This document shows, in pieces, positions 1-12,700 of a stretch of DNA of 64,000 nucleotides. Each line of letters opens with the position of its first letter. The stretch's first letter is position 1. Under the pieces are notes generated by a model. It worked only from the letters and a program-made list of their open reading frames with translations. It made no database searches and was not told the origin of the DNA. The DNA is from Shinisaurus crocodilurus. Its lineage: Eukaryota; Chordata; Lepidosauria; Squamata; Shinisauridae. The stretch spans positions 284,616,272-284,680,271 of the forward strand of contig CM037879.1 in the NCBI GenBank assembly GCA_021292165.1. Reading direction: 5' to 3'. Position numbers and translations under genes: made by a program.

Positions 1-2330
1 TTAGAGGGAACAGGGAAGTCTGAGGGGCGGCAAAGTACGTCATTATCCCTGTTAAAATCAAAAAGTCCTAGCCCTTTGACCCTGCGAGCCCTGGCTCCAT
101 CACACCACTGGCTGCTGCTAGTAGACAGGATGCAGTCCTACGGGCTGCGCCCCCTATGATCACAAGCCCCCAAACGCGGAGACTTATGGGCATCTTATGC
201 AGGGCAGGAGCGGCAGAGGTGATATTAGCCTCCCTTTCCTCGCATCCTGCATCTAGGTGGGCTTTTTTTGTCTGTCTAGCTGGGGTGTTTCAGAGGGGAA
301 GGAGGCTGGAGTGGCTTCAGGATAGCTCATATCCTGGCCCCTCCAGTCTCCTCCCCTCCCTGCCCACCAAAACACCCCCCTTCCCCCTCTCCAGGGTCAC
401 TTTCCTGCCCTTGGAGGGCAGCTGAGGGGGTCGGTTCCCTCCAAGACATATAAAAAGGAAGCTCTGGAGGTAAAGGTAAAGCCACGCGAAGGGTGTTGTA
501 GCCACACCGCTTCAGAAATGCTGATCCACGCTATACAGATGAGTGTATTATGTTTTTAGCCCAGCCTTCCCCCAAGTTCCCCAGGCTGCTGTGCAGTTGT
601 TCCCATTTAATCCTCATAAATACCTATGAGATGCTTAAAGACAAAGATTGGCCAAAATGGTTCATTCCAGTAAGCTTCATGGCTGAGCACCTGAGTCACC
701 CCAGCCTAACTAACACTATATCCATCATGCCACATTAGTACCTTTCCTTCCCTGTATATTCCAGGCTGCATAATGTTCAATTAAGTACAAGAGATGAAAT
801 ACTTTGTTTCTGGTGGCCTAAAGCTGAAAGAAACTGTAAGCTAAGCTCGAGAGCTTTAATGGCAAGAACACAAATATAGCATTTTTAAGGAGACTTATCT
901 CTTTCATATGCATGAAAAACCAACAGCAGCAGCGTTGGACAGCTTTGGCATTAAAAGGATCCAATTCCCTCTCTTCAAGAAGCAGTCTTAATTTTCCATG
1001 AAGGATTATATTTTTTTTTAACTAATATTTTAAAAGGGGCAGAAGTTCGCCAAAACACCCCCCTCGCCTTAGCTATCAGTATCTGCCGGCAATTTCCCTT
1101 TTTCCAAGCCAGCTAAGAAGCTGGGCTTCTGTCCCATTTTAAAGCATGCCTGGGCTGGAACCATTTCCTTCTAGCTTGAATTACGCTTTGAATCCAAGTT
1201 TAGGGGCAAACCTGGGGAAAAACATACGGTAATCTCTCAATTGGTTTTAATTAATGACAAGAGGAAGGCAAATTGATACATTGAAGAGGGAATTAGCCCC
1301 ATCTTGGCCAATGCTGTAATTGCAGCAGCTATGACAAATGCCCGATATTCACCGAGGTGGCAAACCTGGGTCTGAGCTATACCACTTGAATCTGCAGGGG
1401 AGCAGTCACAAAAGAAAGTTCCTACACACACAAAACCAGCATGCCAGGCAGGAAGGTTCTAGCCTAGACTTATCTCCAACATGCTAGCTTTCTGGGTACT
1501 TTTGTATGGGGGAAGCATTCACTCGTAGTGCCCTAGCTGCCATGGTACAATCCAAACACCGGTTTACCTACCTCAGTGATCCCTAGGGCTATAGTTGTAG
1601 TAGACCATAGCAGGGAAGCATTCTGCCAATTCCCTTCCCAGATTGTCAAGCAACGCACATGCTGACAACATAGAAGCAAGCCCCTTCTACCGAATTGTAA
1701 ACCATCCTGGGCAACATCATTCATTAGACATGCGCCTAAGATGGTAGCGTTAAGTGCCACAAGTGTGTTTCACAACACACAGAGCTCCACCGTTGTCTGC
1801 AACTCCCGGTTTTTGAGTGCACTGTCAGTAGCAACTTGCGCTTGCGTGGAACAGTCCTCAGCAGCTCTTCAGGAATTCTTCTTGCCAAACAAGAGCACTA
1901 CTACTGCATGCACAAGGATGGGAGAACAAGATCCTCTGTTGACCTACTGTTCTAGCAGAGCACAGTTCAGATTGTATCTGCGGCTCTGTTGCGGACAACC
2001 AGTGAGAATCAGGCTCAGCTTCCTGCTACAAAGATGACAGGTTCTCTATTGCTTTGTGGGGAGGGGAAGAGACAGGTTTATCTGGTGGGCACAAAAAAAC
2101 CCCTAAGTGACCTGAGTTCAAAGAACCTACCCTTGATAATTCTGTCCTGCTTCTAGGGCCACAAACTTCCTCTTGATTTTTAAATGCACACTTCTTCCTC
2201 ACAGCTGGAGAATGGAGAGAGGTACAGCCACAAAGGTACAGCTAGCTTTCTCCTTGAGGAGCAGCAGCAAGACTTGAAGCTGCAAATCTATCCAATGCTT
2301 TCGCAGATCCTAGTAGCATGATCCTCTAAA

Positions 2331-2462
2331 CCAGGGATACGCAACCTTGTTCCGTCCAGATGTTTTGGACTACAACTTCCATAATCTCTGACCATTGGCT
2401 TGAATTTATGGGAGCTGCAGTCCAAAACATCTGGATGGAACATCGTTGCCTCCCTCTGCTCT
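2331..2462. mobile_element. hAT MITE, family FB3
   Basis: Palindromic arms around CCAGATGTTTTGGACTACAA. Diverged copy. Confidence 0.75.
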
Positions 2463-3248
2463 AAACATTTTCAGTGCAGACCCCACTGAGTAGAGCCATT
2501 TATGAAGCCATGCGGGCCATATTCAGCCTGTTTTATACAAGCAATGCATTCAGAGATGTTTTATTTAAGACACGGTAAAAGATTGGCACCACACTGCTCC
2601 CACATAATCTCTGCTAGCAATAGCTGTGTATAGATTGAGCCAATGGAATTGAGCGGATGGAATGTTCGACCGTGATCTGGGAAAGATGGATTCAAGTCCC
2701 CCACCCCTATCATGGATGTTGTGTGTGGCCTTGGGCAAGTCTCTCAGCCCACCCCAACTGTAAAACGGAAACAGAGATGTACCTGAAGAAGGGTCAAGGG
2801 CAAAGCACGTTGCATGAGTGTTACCACATGGAAACAAGTTCTACACCACTTTCAAACAAGTCAGTTTTGCAACTCAAGTCCTTGAAAATATAACCCTTTT
2901 TTTCACATGAGCCTTTAGAATATAAAGGGGTGGGTAACTCTGGGGCATATAGGGGTCATTTTCTCCACCCAGGAACACCCCCACCCCGCAGGGCATCCTG
3001 AAAGAAATCAGCAGTTTGCTGCTGAAATTAAATAGCAAACAGCTATGGAGCGCTAACAGGGACCAAGCCATATTAGACCATTTTAGTGCTCTGTAGCGCT
3101 AAAACCACCATTCCTCCCCCATCGTTGCTGAATTTGGTGCCTCGGGGAGGCCACATGTGGCCTGTGCATTGTGCACCCCTGCTTTATATTTTGATTCCCT
3201 ATATAATAGTGTAATAACTACCACCAATTGTACATTCAAAGATTATTA

Positions 3249-3362
3249 CACCACAATCCTATGCAAGTTTAGACAGGATAAAAGTCATACAACTCCCAGC
3301 ATTCCCGGCCTGCTGAGAGTTGTAGGACTTTTTTCTATCTAAATATGCATAGGATTGCACCC
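3249..3362. mobile_element. Harbinger-like palindromic MITE, family FB2
   Basis: The arms contain CAATCCTATGC...TTTAGACAG and their complement. It is degenerate, and the target duplication is unclear. Confidence 0.75.
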
Positions 3363-3644
3363 TAGATCTGTTGGCATCAAGACATTCCCCAAACTTTTTC
3401 ACAAACTTAAATAGATTTGAGGTGTTGCATGCTTTTGCACAACTTCTATTAACTTCAATGAGGCTTGCATACAAGGAACTTTCTGGAGGTATACGCCCAA
3501 TAATTTTTTTAATACAGCTATACACACACAATAGCATTTTTGGCATGCTTTTATGAAGATGGAAATACTGGCTGAAAGCATAACACACTTCCATGCATTC
3601 CAGTCCAACCATTTCCACATTCACATACCCAAAGCAGCACGCCA

Positions 3645-3792
3645 GCTCTTTCATGTAGGACTTTATTGAAATACAATTTACAAACAGTTGGGGTTCTTTG
3701 CCTGAAAATTTTTCACAGAATGATGGACCAATAATCGCCTCTCTCTAGGAAGTAAGCAGGATGAGCTGCTTGCCAGAAGAGCTTCTCTTTAC
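3645..3792 (-). CDS. ATP5F1C: ATP5F1C last exon (stop codon and 3' UTR)
   Basis: After the acceptor TTTGTAG the exon starts GTAA, so joined to exon 8 it completes Leu and gives TAA at 3789-3791. This is the heart-type end without a terminal Asp. The rest is 3' UTR up to the poly(A) signal. The 3' boundary is estimated from the signal. Confidence 0.8.
3662..3667 (-). terminator. ATP5F1C: ATP5F1C poly(A) signal
   Basis: AATAAA on the minus strand, about 125 nt after the stop codon, with T-rich and TG-rich sequence just beyond. Confidence 0.8.
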
Positions 3793-6700
3793 CTACAAAC
3801 AAAAACATTGTATTAAATAAATTTTGAACATCGTTCTGACTGAATTTGCTACTTTTACTACCTTTTAAATTGCAGCCAATGCTTAAACTACTTCTCATTT
3901 CAAGCTTCCTCCTTGCTGTCTTTAAAGTTTTCTAGCGGTTTTGATATCTAAACCATCAAATACAACTGCAGTGTAAATATTCCATAGAATCAGATGTGAC
4001 CATCATTCTATACCAGCCTTCCCTTGCCTGGTACCCTCTAGATGTGTTGGACTACAACTCCCAGCATTCCCAACACACCAAGAGAGTATCAGGTTGGAGA
4101 AGGCTGGTCTATACGATAAGCCCGACAATATCCCGAGTTACACTTTCATCCCACAGCTTACTGAAGTAAAAACTAGGGATGCAACTTTTAATCAATTAAT
4201 CCTATTTTAAATTGTTTCAGCACCAGCTCAAAGCCTTTTTATTTGCTCAGGTATTTCAAAGTTGGTTGATTTGTTTTATCTGTCCTATTTGTATTTGCTG
4301 CAGTTTTTGCTTGATTATGATTATGTTGGTTCTGGAGTTTTATTGTATTTTGTGTGATTTTAATCATACTCTTGTACACTGCCCTGGTATCTGCAAGGAT
4401 GAAGGGCGGTTTTAAAATGTTTTGAGAAGTAAAATAAACAACAACTTGACCCTAGATGGCCCCTCCACCATAAACATCAAAGTTCTCTGGAGAGAGACTG
4501 CACCTTATTTGCATGTCTGCTACATGCGTGGCACTGATTTTAAACAGGAATGCAGAGTGCAACATATTCATGCAATACCAGGTATTCAAAAGCAAACACT
4601 TCTAGAACAGCGACGAGCACCATCTAAAAAGTACCTTTAATTACTACATTTCCGACACCTCCTTGTTCTACTTTTCTTTAATGTCTAGTTTACAACATCA
4701 CTTTACCTGTTGACTTTGGATGAAACTCACTTTCTGATTAGTCCTTAGGTCCTAGTTGTGGAGTTGTTAAAAAAACACAAAAAAACAAGCAGTGAAGCAT
4801 TAAGCAAAGTTAATTAAGGCAACTGAATTGGTGTGATTTAAGCGAACATGCAACGCAGAGCCAAAACACAAACATGAACCACCCAAGTTAAAATTAAGTT
4901 AAAAAGTCAAAGCAGCCAATGAGATGTATCGTTTGATGCTTCAATTAAAAGCACAACCATCATTTCCCATTCTACACATTACATTTTTCTCCAGCTGAAT
5001 GGTACTAGTTCAGGCACAAGGCGAAGAAATGCTTTTGCTTTCTGTGGAGAGCCGATCCAAAGTTAAGCTATAGTCTGAGCTTCTCAGAAAACAGGTCAAC
5101 CTGCATAGGACTAATCTATGGAATTCACTGCCACAAGATATGGAGATTGCCATCTATGCTGGTGGCTATCAATGGCAATTAGCCATGGAGATTATGAGAT
5201 CCTCCATGTTCAGAGGCAGTATGCCACTGATTACCAGCTGCTGGGGAGCAGGAGTGATTGAGGCCAATGCTTTCCCGTGGGCTTCACCCAAGGCACTTCA
5301 TTGGCCTTGGTGATTAGCATAATGCTGGACTAGATTGGGTGCAGAAAGACACAGAGAGCTTCGGCTGTGGGGCGGTATACAAATGGAATAATGAAATGAA
5401 ATACCATTTTGGAGAAGCTTTTGGGGGCCACATTCCAGTGGTGGGTGGGACCGAAGGCAAAAGGGGAGGGATCAAAATACCAGCCTATTTTAGCTCAAAG
5501 CTCTTCCTGCCAGTAACTAAGCCTTAGGAGAGGCATTTCAGCCTTTTAGAATGGGGGGAAAGCTGCACAAAAGCCAGGAAACTATCAAATGACTGGTTGC
5601 TGGGGGAAAGAGGAAGGAGTGGAAGAGGAGATTTGGTCGCTGGGCCTGATGCTCTGCACCCGTGGACTAAATGGACTGATCCAGCAGGGCTGTTCTTATG
5701 TTATTGTCTCCATCTCTCCCCCAAACAGGAGCCTCAGTAATGGGAGCTTTTGATTCAGTTTGGTTGAGCGTAGCCCAGAGAAATACAGAACATATGAGCA
5801 TCCACTCAGGGGCAAGACGAGGAGAACACCACCTCCTCGGAACCACCTTCAGCAGTCGCCATTGCAGCAGCTTTGGGATTAATGCAAGCCTCAAACATTG
5901 CCATGCATCATTGGTCACGGGCATTTTTTTAAAGCACAGCAGAAGAATTCGCAAACTCGCTGTCATGCTTTCCGTTTCCTCCCCAAGTCAACAGCACAGA
6001 CAAACAAATGGTCGGAACGTAGGAGACTCGCGTGCCAATACTTACAGAGCGGCAGCACCAGAGATGATCTCAATAAGCTCCTTGGTGATGACAGCCTGGC
6101 GGGTGCGGTTGAACGTCAGAGTCAGCTTGTCAATCATCTCAGCTACAAGGAGAGATGGGGCAAGTCAGGTTGCAATAAGGCAAGAATATCAGCAGCTATT
6201 CAAAGATTCCACTTTGTCCTTTTTGAGCGTGAAAAGGTCTGGATTGCTTTGCTAAACTGTTTACTCAGAACTAAGGACTTAGAAATGACCAATTTTCTGA
6301 CTATTGTGAATTGCTAAATGAAGGTTGAAGATAAAAGGGCACAGCCTCAAGTACTGTGTTAGCCATTTTTTGGGCCAAAGGCTAATATTGACACTTTTTT
6401 GCCCACCATAAAATAACTTCTGTCATCAATTCCAATGCTTAAGTATGCATATAAACTGTCAGTTAAGATCTAAGCATGACAGCATGAACAGTGCAAATTA
6501 TTCACCTGCGTGTTACCCAAAAAGTTTTAGCCACTGCGGAACTAGCTATACTGGTGCTATCTTGCATGTCAACAGATGATATTTGATGCTTCCACTATGA
6601 TATGCAAATTAGCTATACTGATTACTGGTTCTTCTCTATATGCCTACATTCACCTGACCTGGTAAGCACAGCAGCCCTGGAACCAGATTAGTCATGCTAA

Positions 6701-9700
6701 TTTGCCACCTCAGCAGTTCATAAGAGGATTCCAGGGTGTGTATTTTGCATTTACATCTAGAACAATGGTAGGGAACCTGGTGCCCTCCAGATGCTGTTGG
6801 ATTTCAACTTCCATCAGCCCCAGTCAGCACGGACAATGGTCAGGGATGATGGAAGTTGTAGTGCAACCTCTGGAAGGCACCAGGTTCCCCATCCCTGGTC
6901 TAGAATATGACAAGGACATTTTTCAGTAAGTGGGCATCAAACATCTTTTAGTGGAAAGTCTCAGATCCTGTTGCATTTTGAGCCAGGGATATCAAAAACA
7001 GTGGAAGAAGAAAAATTAGTCTAATCAATACTTGAGTTTGGAAGAAACCAGATTATATTTCAAGGGTTTATTGTTATTCATTATTATATTTATATCCCGC
7101 CTTTTTTCCTAAAAAGGAACCCAAGGAGACTTGAAACATCTAATGGTGAACTCTGAGTGTCCCCTCAGACATGTGCAATGCAATCCTAGCCACGCAACTC
7201 AGAAGCAAGTGCAGTTAAGTTCAATAGGACTGGCTCCCAAGCAAGTGTGCACAAGACTGCAGCCCGAGACTTGCGTTAAATGGGGGGGAAAGCCAGGGTT
7301 CTTTCTAAAGCTATACTTCAAAGACAGCTCTTTTATGCACTATGTAGATACAATCTTGCTTCCTCTCCACTAAGACTTCTTGTAAACAATGGTTTCTGCT
7401 CTCACAAGTTTCTGCTATTATTGCTAATAGCAGAATTACAGAATAATAGAGCACTGTAAAGTTATAGAGGTTTCCTTACAGGCATTTTTGCTGGCGCTGT
7501 CCATAGCAGTCATCCTAGCGCTTTGTTCACTAGTGGTAGACTCCTTCAGTGAGTAGAAGATGATGTTGGCCAATGTAAATTCCTGATAGTTTCGCAGAAC
7601 ATCTGCATCAATGTCATCATAGACACTGATGCTTTCTACAAAATGAAGCACAACAATGAATATGGTGGGTTATTACAGTTAAAAAAAATGTATCAGATAG
7701 AGCAAGTCAAAAGCAACTACGGATCAGTATGAATTTCAAAATTATTCCAGATTACCAACCAGTTCTTAGCTTTCCAACTATAAGCAACATCTGTTTGCAA
7801 AGATTAGGGAATCCATCACTACCCTCCACATCTTTAGTATTAGCCTTCCCATTATGAAAGCATAACAATGCTGTAATAAAAGATACTGTACATGAGAAAA
7901 CACTTCATCACCTTAGTGCCCCCAAAAGTTTGCTTTCCACCAAGTGTGACAGAAGATAATGATGGTTTACCCTTTTGCAGTACACACACAAACACAGACA
8001 CCTTGATTATCAAATGAAATGGTGCATGATGGAATTATCATCCTGCCTTCTTGAGAGAGGGTGTGGTTCTGACTGCTCTTAAGAAAACAGTTGGGCATCC
8101 CTTGCTAAAGAAATCTGGCCGAGACTTCAAAAGAACCTGGATAACTACTGTCCAGTTTCTAATTTCCCCTTTCCGGGCAAAATGTTGGAGATGGTGGTAG
8201 CCTCTCAGCTCCAAGTGGTTACGGGACAGATTATTTGGATCAATTCCAATCCAGGTTCCGATCTGATTTCAGGACAGAAAGCACCTTGACCATGGTATCC
8301 CTTCTGTCCCGCCTATCCAAGCTGGGCTTAGGAAGCATAGTGCTACAACAGCTCTGGCCCTTCTTGGATGGTTATTCCCAGAACATAGTGCTGGACAAGT
8401 TCCGCTCAACCTCAGCACCTCCTGCTTGGGGGGGGGGGTGCCTCATGGTTCTCTCTTATCCCCCATGCTCGTCAACATCTTTATGATACCACTGGGAGAA
8501 GTCATCTGGAAGTTTAGGCTGCCTTGCCATCGATACGCTGGTGACATGCAGCTTTACCTCTTTTCCACCAACAAATCCCAGGGGGGGTGTGGAACTCATG
8601 AACAGGTGCCTGGATGTAGTTTTGGCGCGGATGAGGACAAACAAGCTGAAGCTGAACACCGAAGGTAAGTTGGGTGGAACTAGCTCCTTGGAGGATTTCC
8701 GCGTAGGAGAATGTAGCGCTAAGTGGACAGCTAACATGGATGCTGAGAAGCGTTTTATCATCAACTCAGAAATCCCCAGTGTAAAGAGAAAGCTCTTCCT
8801 TGAATGCCAGAACTGAAGAAGCAAATGTTAACTGGAAGAGAATTCCACAGTGCCACGACCAGTGCTGTCTATGTGTTGCCAGCCTAACTGACGTGGGCAC
8901 ATAAGCAAAAGCTCCAGCACCGATCTTAGGTTACATGCAGGTGGCTCCTTAGATAACCTGGTCCCAAACCAATTGGGTTTTAAATGTTGATACTAGCACT
9001 TTGAATTGAGCCTGGAAACCCTGGTAGTCAGTTCCACTGTGCAAAAGTGGTGTTGCAGGTTCAGACTTTCTGCCCCCCTTTAGTATCTGGGTTGCCACAT
9101 TGCAGCAACTGAGGTTTCTGAGCCATCTTCAGAGGCAGCCCCACATAATGTTCATTCCAGTGTTTCAGTTTGGGGATAACTAGTGCATGGGTAACTGGGG
9201 CCAGGTCCTGCTCCCCCAGTTAGGGCTGCGACTGGCATACAAGCATGAGCTGCTAGCTTGAAGGTTCTCCTGGCCACTGCCGCTACCCATGCTTCTCCAG
9301 AGAGCCACAATCCTTTCCAGAAGCAGATTAACATCAAAATCCAGATCGACAGCTCCCAACCCACAAGACTTATCTGTGTTCAGCTTCAGCTTGTTTGTCC
9401 TCATCCGCGCCAAAACTACATCCAGGCACCTGTTCATGAGTTCCACACCCCCCCTGGGATTTGTTGGTGGAAAAGAGGTAGAGCTGCATGTCACCAGCGT
9501 ATCGATGGCAAGGCAGCCTAAACTTCCAGATGACTTCTCCCAGTGGTATCATAAAGATGTTGACGAGCATGGGTTTTAAATGTAAATCATGAGGCACCCC
9601 CCCCCCCCCCAAGCAGGAGGTGCTGAGGTTGAGCAGAACTTGTCCAGCACTATGTTCTGGGAATAACCATCCAAGAAGGGCCAGAGCTGTTGTAGCACTA

Positions 9701-12700
9701 TGCTTCCTAAGCCCAGCTTGGATAGGCGGGACAGAAGGATACCATGGTCAAGGTGCTTTCTGTCCTGAAATCAGATCGGAACCTGGATTGGAATTGATCC
9801 AAATAATCTGTCCCGTAACCACTTGGAGCTGAGAGGCTACCGCCATCTCCAACATTTTGCCCGGAAAGGGGAAATTAGAAACTGCCAGCAAGCAAAGACT
9901 GCTGCATTCAAGGCCTTTGGCCTGTAAGTGGGTCTGTCGGGTTGGGTGCTGTTTTTATTACTATGATGATGATCATGATGTACCGTAATTGTTACATTTT
10001 AAATAATATTTTAATGTATTTTATTGTTTTAATCAATTTTAAATTATGCCTTTAAGCTGCCTTGAGTGCCATTTTTGGTAGAATGGCAGGGTACAAATCA
10101 AATATATAAAATAAAATAAATAATGTTCTGTTTCTATTTTCTGCGTGCATTGCTCTGTGAGGACTTGAACCTGAAAAGCAACTAACAGATAGGCAGATAA
10201 ACAAACAAATGCTCCAAATATGTACTTGCTAACTAGTCAAATTCTACCTCTAGACTTACCAGCGCCTGAAACAGTCTCAAGAGAATAGATTGGTTTCTCA
10301 TCTGTCCTGTAGGAGATGACAGACCTAAAGGAAAAAGAATACCATTCTAAACCACTTTTATTGGTTTGAAAGGGCCTACCTGCCAAATCTTGAAATCCAT
10401 TCTCTGCTCAGACACACTTCAGTAGTATGCAAAAGTGGGTTTGTTTCTCACCATTGACTTTAAGGTGGTTATTTCAAGCAGAACTCTATTTTCAAACACT
10501 AAAACTGTATCTATTGCTGTACTGAGAGAGGTAGAAGGCAGCACATGATTGTCCTCATTCCTGCCCACATTTTGGGACCTGCCTGCTTAAATAGCTTGCC
10601 TCACCCTGCAGTTTGTAACTGCTGACTCGCCTGAATTATCTGGAACCTTTAATGTTGCACGCAGCATACCTTGCTTCCTGCAAGTGGCTCAATGTCATAT
10701 GCCTGGACCCACTGAAGAGTTCTGGTGCCTCTTCATTTGAGGTTTCTGTTTTTCTTCTTAGTAGCAGCTCTTGCAGGAGAGAAGAGCACGCCAAAAGGAC
10801 TTGATCATCACAGACTTCCACTTGCATTCTTGGCTTGCTAGCTTGAGCTGTGCTAAATACCACTCCCCTCCCCAAATTTTCTATTCCCTCTCAAAACAGC
10901 ACAACCTGCCTGAACCGATTGTAGATGACCGTTCCTTCATCAAACTCGTATCCAGAATTCAGGAGCTCCAAGGCAATGATCGATGCATCTCCAAAGGTGG
11001 GGGGCTTTCTTCCCATTTCTTTGAAGTTCAACAGGAAGTTCTTGCTATGCGTCCTAAAACAAAGTGACCCCTACATTAAAGCATATCTGGCTAGGGAGGG
11101 ACACACACATGCTTTAGTTATAGCATGTCACAATACTGCAATGTGCTCAATGTGGGGCTGCCTTTGAAAAGCGTCCAGAAACTTCAACTGGCTCAGTACG
11201 CAGCGGTCAGATTGCTAATGGGGGGCTGCCTACTGGGAATGTGCGAGTCCCTTATTGAATTATCTACACTGGCTTCCAATTTGTTCCTGGGCTCCATTCA
11301 AAGTACTGGTGATGGCCTTTAAAGCCCTTTGTGGTTTGGGATCAGGATATCTGAAGGACCACCGTCTCCTGCATGAACCAGCCTCCAGCTTGCTTATTAA
11401 GACCATCAACAGAGGCCATCCTGTGTGTCCCAACACCCCCTGAAACACCTCTAGGTGGTTGGACTAGGGAAATGGACTTCTCAGTAGTTGTGCCTAGGAT
11501 TTGGAGCTCTCTCCCTGCTCACCTTGCCGGCATGGTAAAGACCTTCCTGTTTAGTTCTGCTGAAAACAGTTTTAATTGGATGCTCTGGGCTGATTTTTAC
11601 TCTGCTTTTCATTTTTTGTTCTTGGCTTTTAACATGATAGTTTTTTCCCCTTATTGTTGTTACTTATTTTTTTTTTATTAGCCACCTTGAACTCTTTGTG
11701 AGGAAAGGCAGGCTAAGTGTGTTTTAAACTAAATGAGGTACCTGATCTCAGAAAGCACATAAGAATGTGTCTGGTTTTAAAAAAAGAACAACTCAGCTTA
11801 CCAGGGAGGGAGCCTCAATAGGATTATTCCAGTGCTGCTGCGGAACTGGGCCTGGCAAGAAAGAATTCTGGTGTCCTTGGCAAATGCCTTTGAGATGCCG
11901 TGAAACATGCTTCAGGAACTGCTTCCTTTGTACTCATCTTTTCCCAGCCACCGGCCATTCCATATTCATTCTTTCCCTTTCCCGACAGTCAGCCATCCGC
12001 ATTTTACTTTTTTCGGCCCCCTTACCTCAGGGGGTAGGCAATGCGGCACCTGCAGGCACCAGCGCACCCCCGGACACCTTCCTTGGCATCCCCAAGGAGC
12101 CTTAACCCTCCCACTTGGAAAAAAAAAAAGCAGCTGGGATTGCTGTGAAATAGGTCTCTGTTGGTGCTGAAAACTGGGTTCAAAGGAATTGTAGAGTGTT
12201 GGGGCTCAGGCCCCACCTCTGCCTCGTACACAGTCTTTTCGGCAGGTTACTTGTCCTTTGCCACACCTCCAATGGCAGCCATGTTGTGGGGGTGCCCAGG
12301 AGTTTCTCAGATTGCCGGATGTGCCGACTGCCCAAATGGATGCCTACTCCTGCCTTACTTTGCCCAGCCAACTGAACGCCCTATTTGTCCTTTTCTCTTT
12401 TGTATTCGGGCCCACCAATCATCCTCCTACCTTTCCCCTCTCTCTGTGTCCCAGCTAGCTCAGCAACTCCCTCCCCCGCCCACCATCCACTAGTTTGGGA
12501 TCCAAGCCTGCCTTGACATCACACCTTCTAAGTGGTATGCCTTGGTCCCCTAGTCCTAGGTGTGCAGTAAAGCTGTGGCCCTGTCAAACATATCCTACAT
12601 GTATGTTTGCCCTCAGCAGCCTTTCAGTGGGTACTGGTGCCTTACATTAAAATCCTGAGCATGTTAATGTGACCCCAGGAGTGCTTTCTCAGAAAATGTC

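Larger units (their letters stand above)
1..3640. other. intergenic DNA downstream of ATP5F1C, no gene seen
   Basis: I find no convincing exon or RNA gene here. The stretch holds a degenerate DNA-transposon-like segment near 125-430, similar to the 19.4 kb and 61.7 kb elements. It also holds a hAT-type palindrome at 2331-2462 and a Harbinger-like palindrome at 3249-3362. Positions 750-2300 show no repeat or gene I recognise. In human the next gene on this side is TAF3, and no TAF3 exon is visible. Confidence 0.6.
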
